From SAR116 cluster bacterium (GTDB lineage Bacteria > Pseudomonadota > Alphaproteobacteria > Puniceispirillales > UBA1172), in contig NZIT01000070.1 in the NCBI GenBank assembly GCA_002691725.1, positions 2,760 through 9,807 of the forward strand: a stretch of 7,048 nucleotides of DNA, written 5' to 3'. The position numbers were made by a program, and so were the translations under genes. Below the pieces are notes generated by a model, which was not told where the DNA came from, did no database searches, and saw only the letters and a program-made list of their open reading frames with translations. Positions 7,001-7,048 of the stretch are shown here, piece by piece. Within the stretch, counting starts at the first letter, position 1. Each line of letters begins with the position of its first letter.

Positions 7001-7048
7001 TCTATTGATACTACATCAGTTCCAATTGCTATCTACCCCATATAAAAC

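Noticed and set aside
6998..7048. Promoter or operator upstream of the amidotransferase-like gene, including the short inverted repeat TGAT-n5-ATCA
   Set aside because: TATCAA on the minus strand has no supporting -35 element, the repeat has only 4-bp arms, and the window ends too soon to judge.

Overview
The window looks like a stretch of core chromosome from an alphaproteobacterium with moderate G+C content. The main reason is the gene order: the end of a GatB/YqeY-family gene, then dnaG, then rpoD. This is the alphaproteobacterial form of the macromolecular-synthesis operon; gammaproteobacteria have rpsU in the first position instead. The medium G+C and the protein sequences would fit a marine lineage such as SAR116, but that placement is inference from memory and was not tested.

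Layout. Bases 1-150 are the last 49 codons of a YqeY-like protein. A 109-bp gap leads to a strong ribosome binding site and dnaG (260-1951, DNA primase). After 29 bp comes rpoD (1981-4059, the primary sigma factor). 27 bp further on, same strand, is a tRNA gene with anticodon CAU and an encoded CCA end (4087-4163). Its acceptor and anticodon-loop bases mark it as the isoleucine AUA-reading tRNA rather than a methionine tRNA. All of these lie on the plus strand and can be read as one transcription unit joining primer synthesis, promoter recognition and a tRNA.

The right half is on the minus strand and converges on the tRNA. A class I glutamine amidotransferase-like gene (6986-6240) is followed after 13 bp by a hydantoinase/oxoprolinase A-type gene (6226-4217). 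The second gene's ribosome binding site directly abuts the first gene's stop codon, so the two very probably form an operon. The pair suggests hydrolysis of gamma-glutamyl or cyclic amide compounds, but the substrate cannot be read from the sequence. No HyuB partner is seen in the window.

I see no mobile element, CRISPR array, phage gene or frameshift, and no stretch over 300 bp without a gene. No clear undescribed system is present. The points most worth a second look are an abrupt AT-rich segment in the 3' part of dnaG that carries a possible internal promoter, an extended acidic block with repeated DNA units in RpoD, and the amidotransferase/HyuA pair that lacks HyuB.
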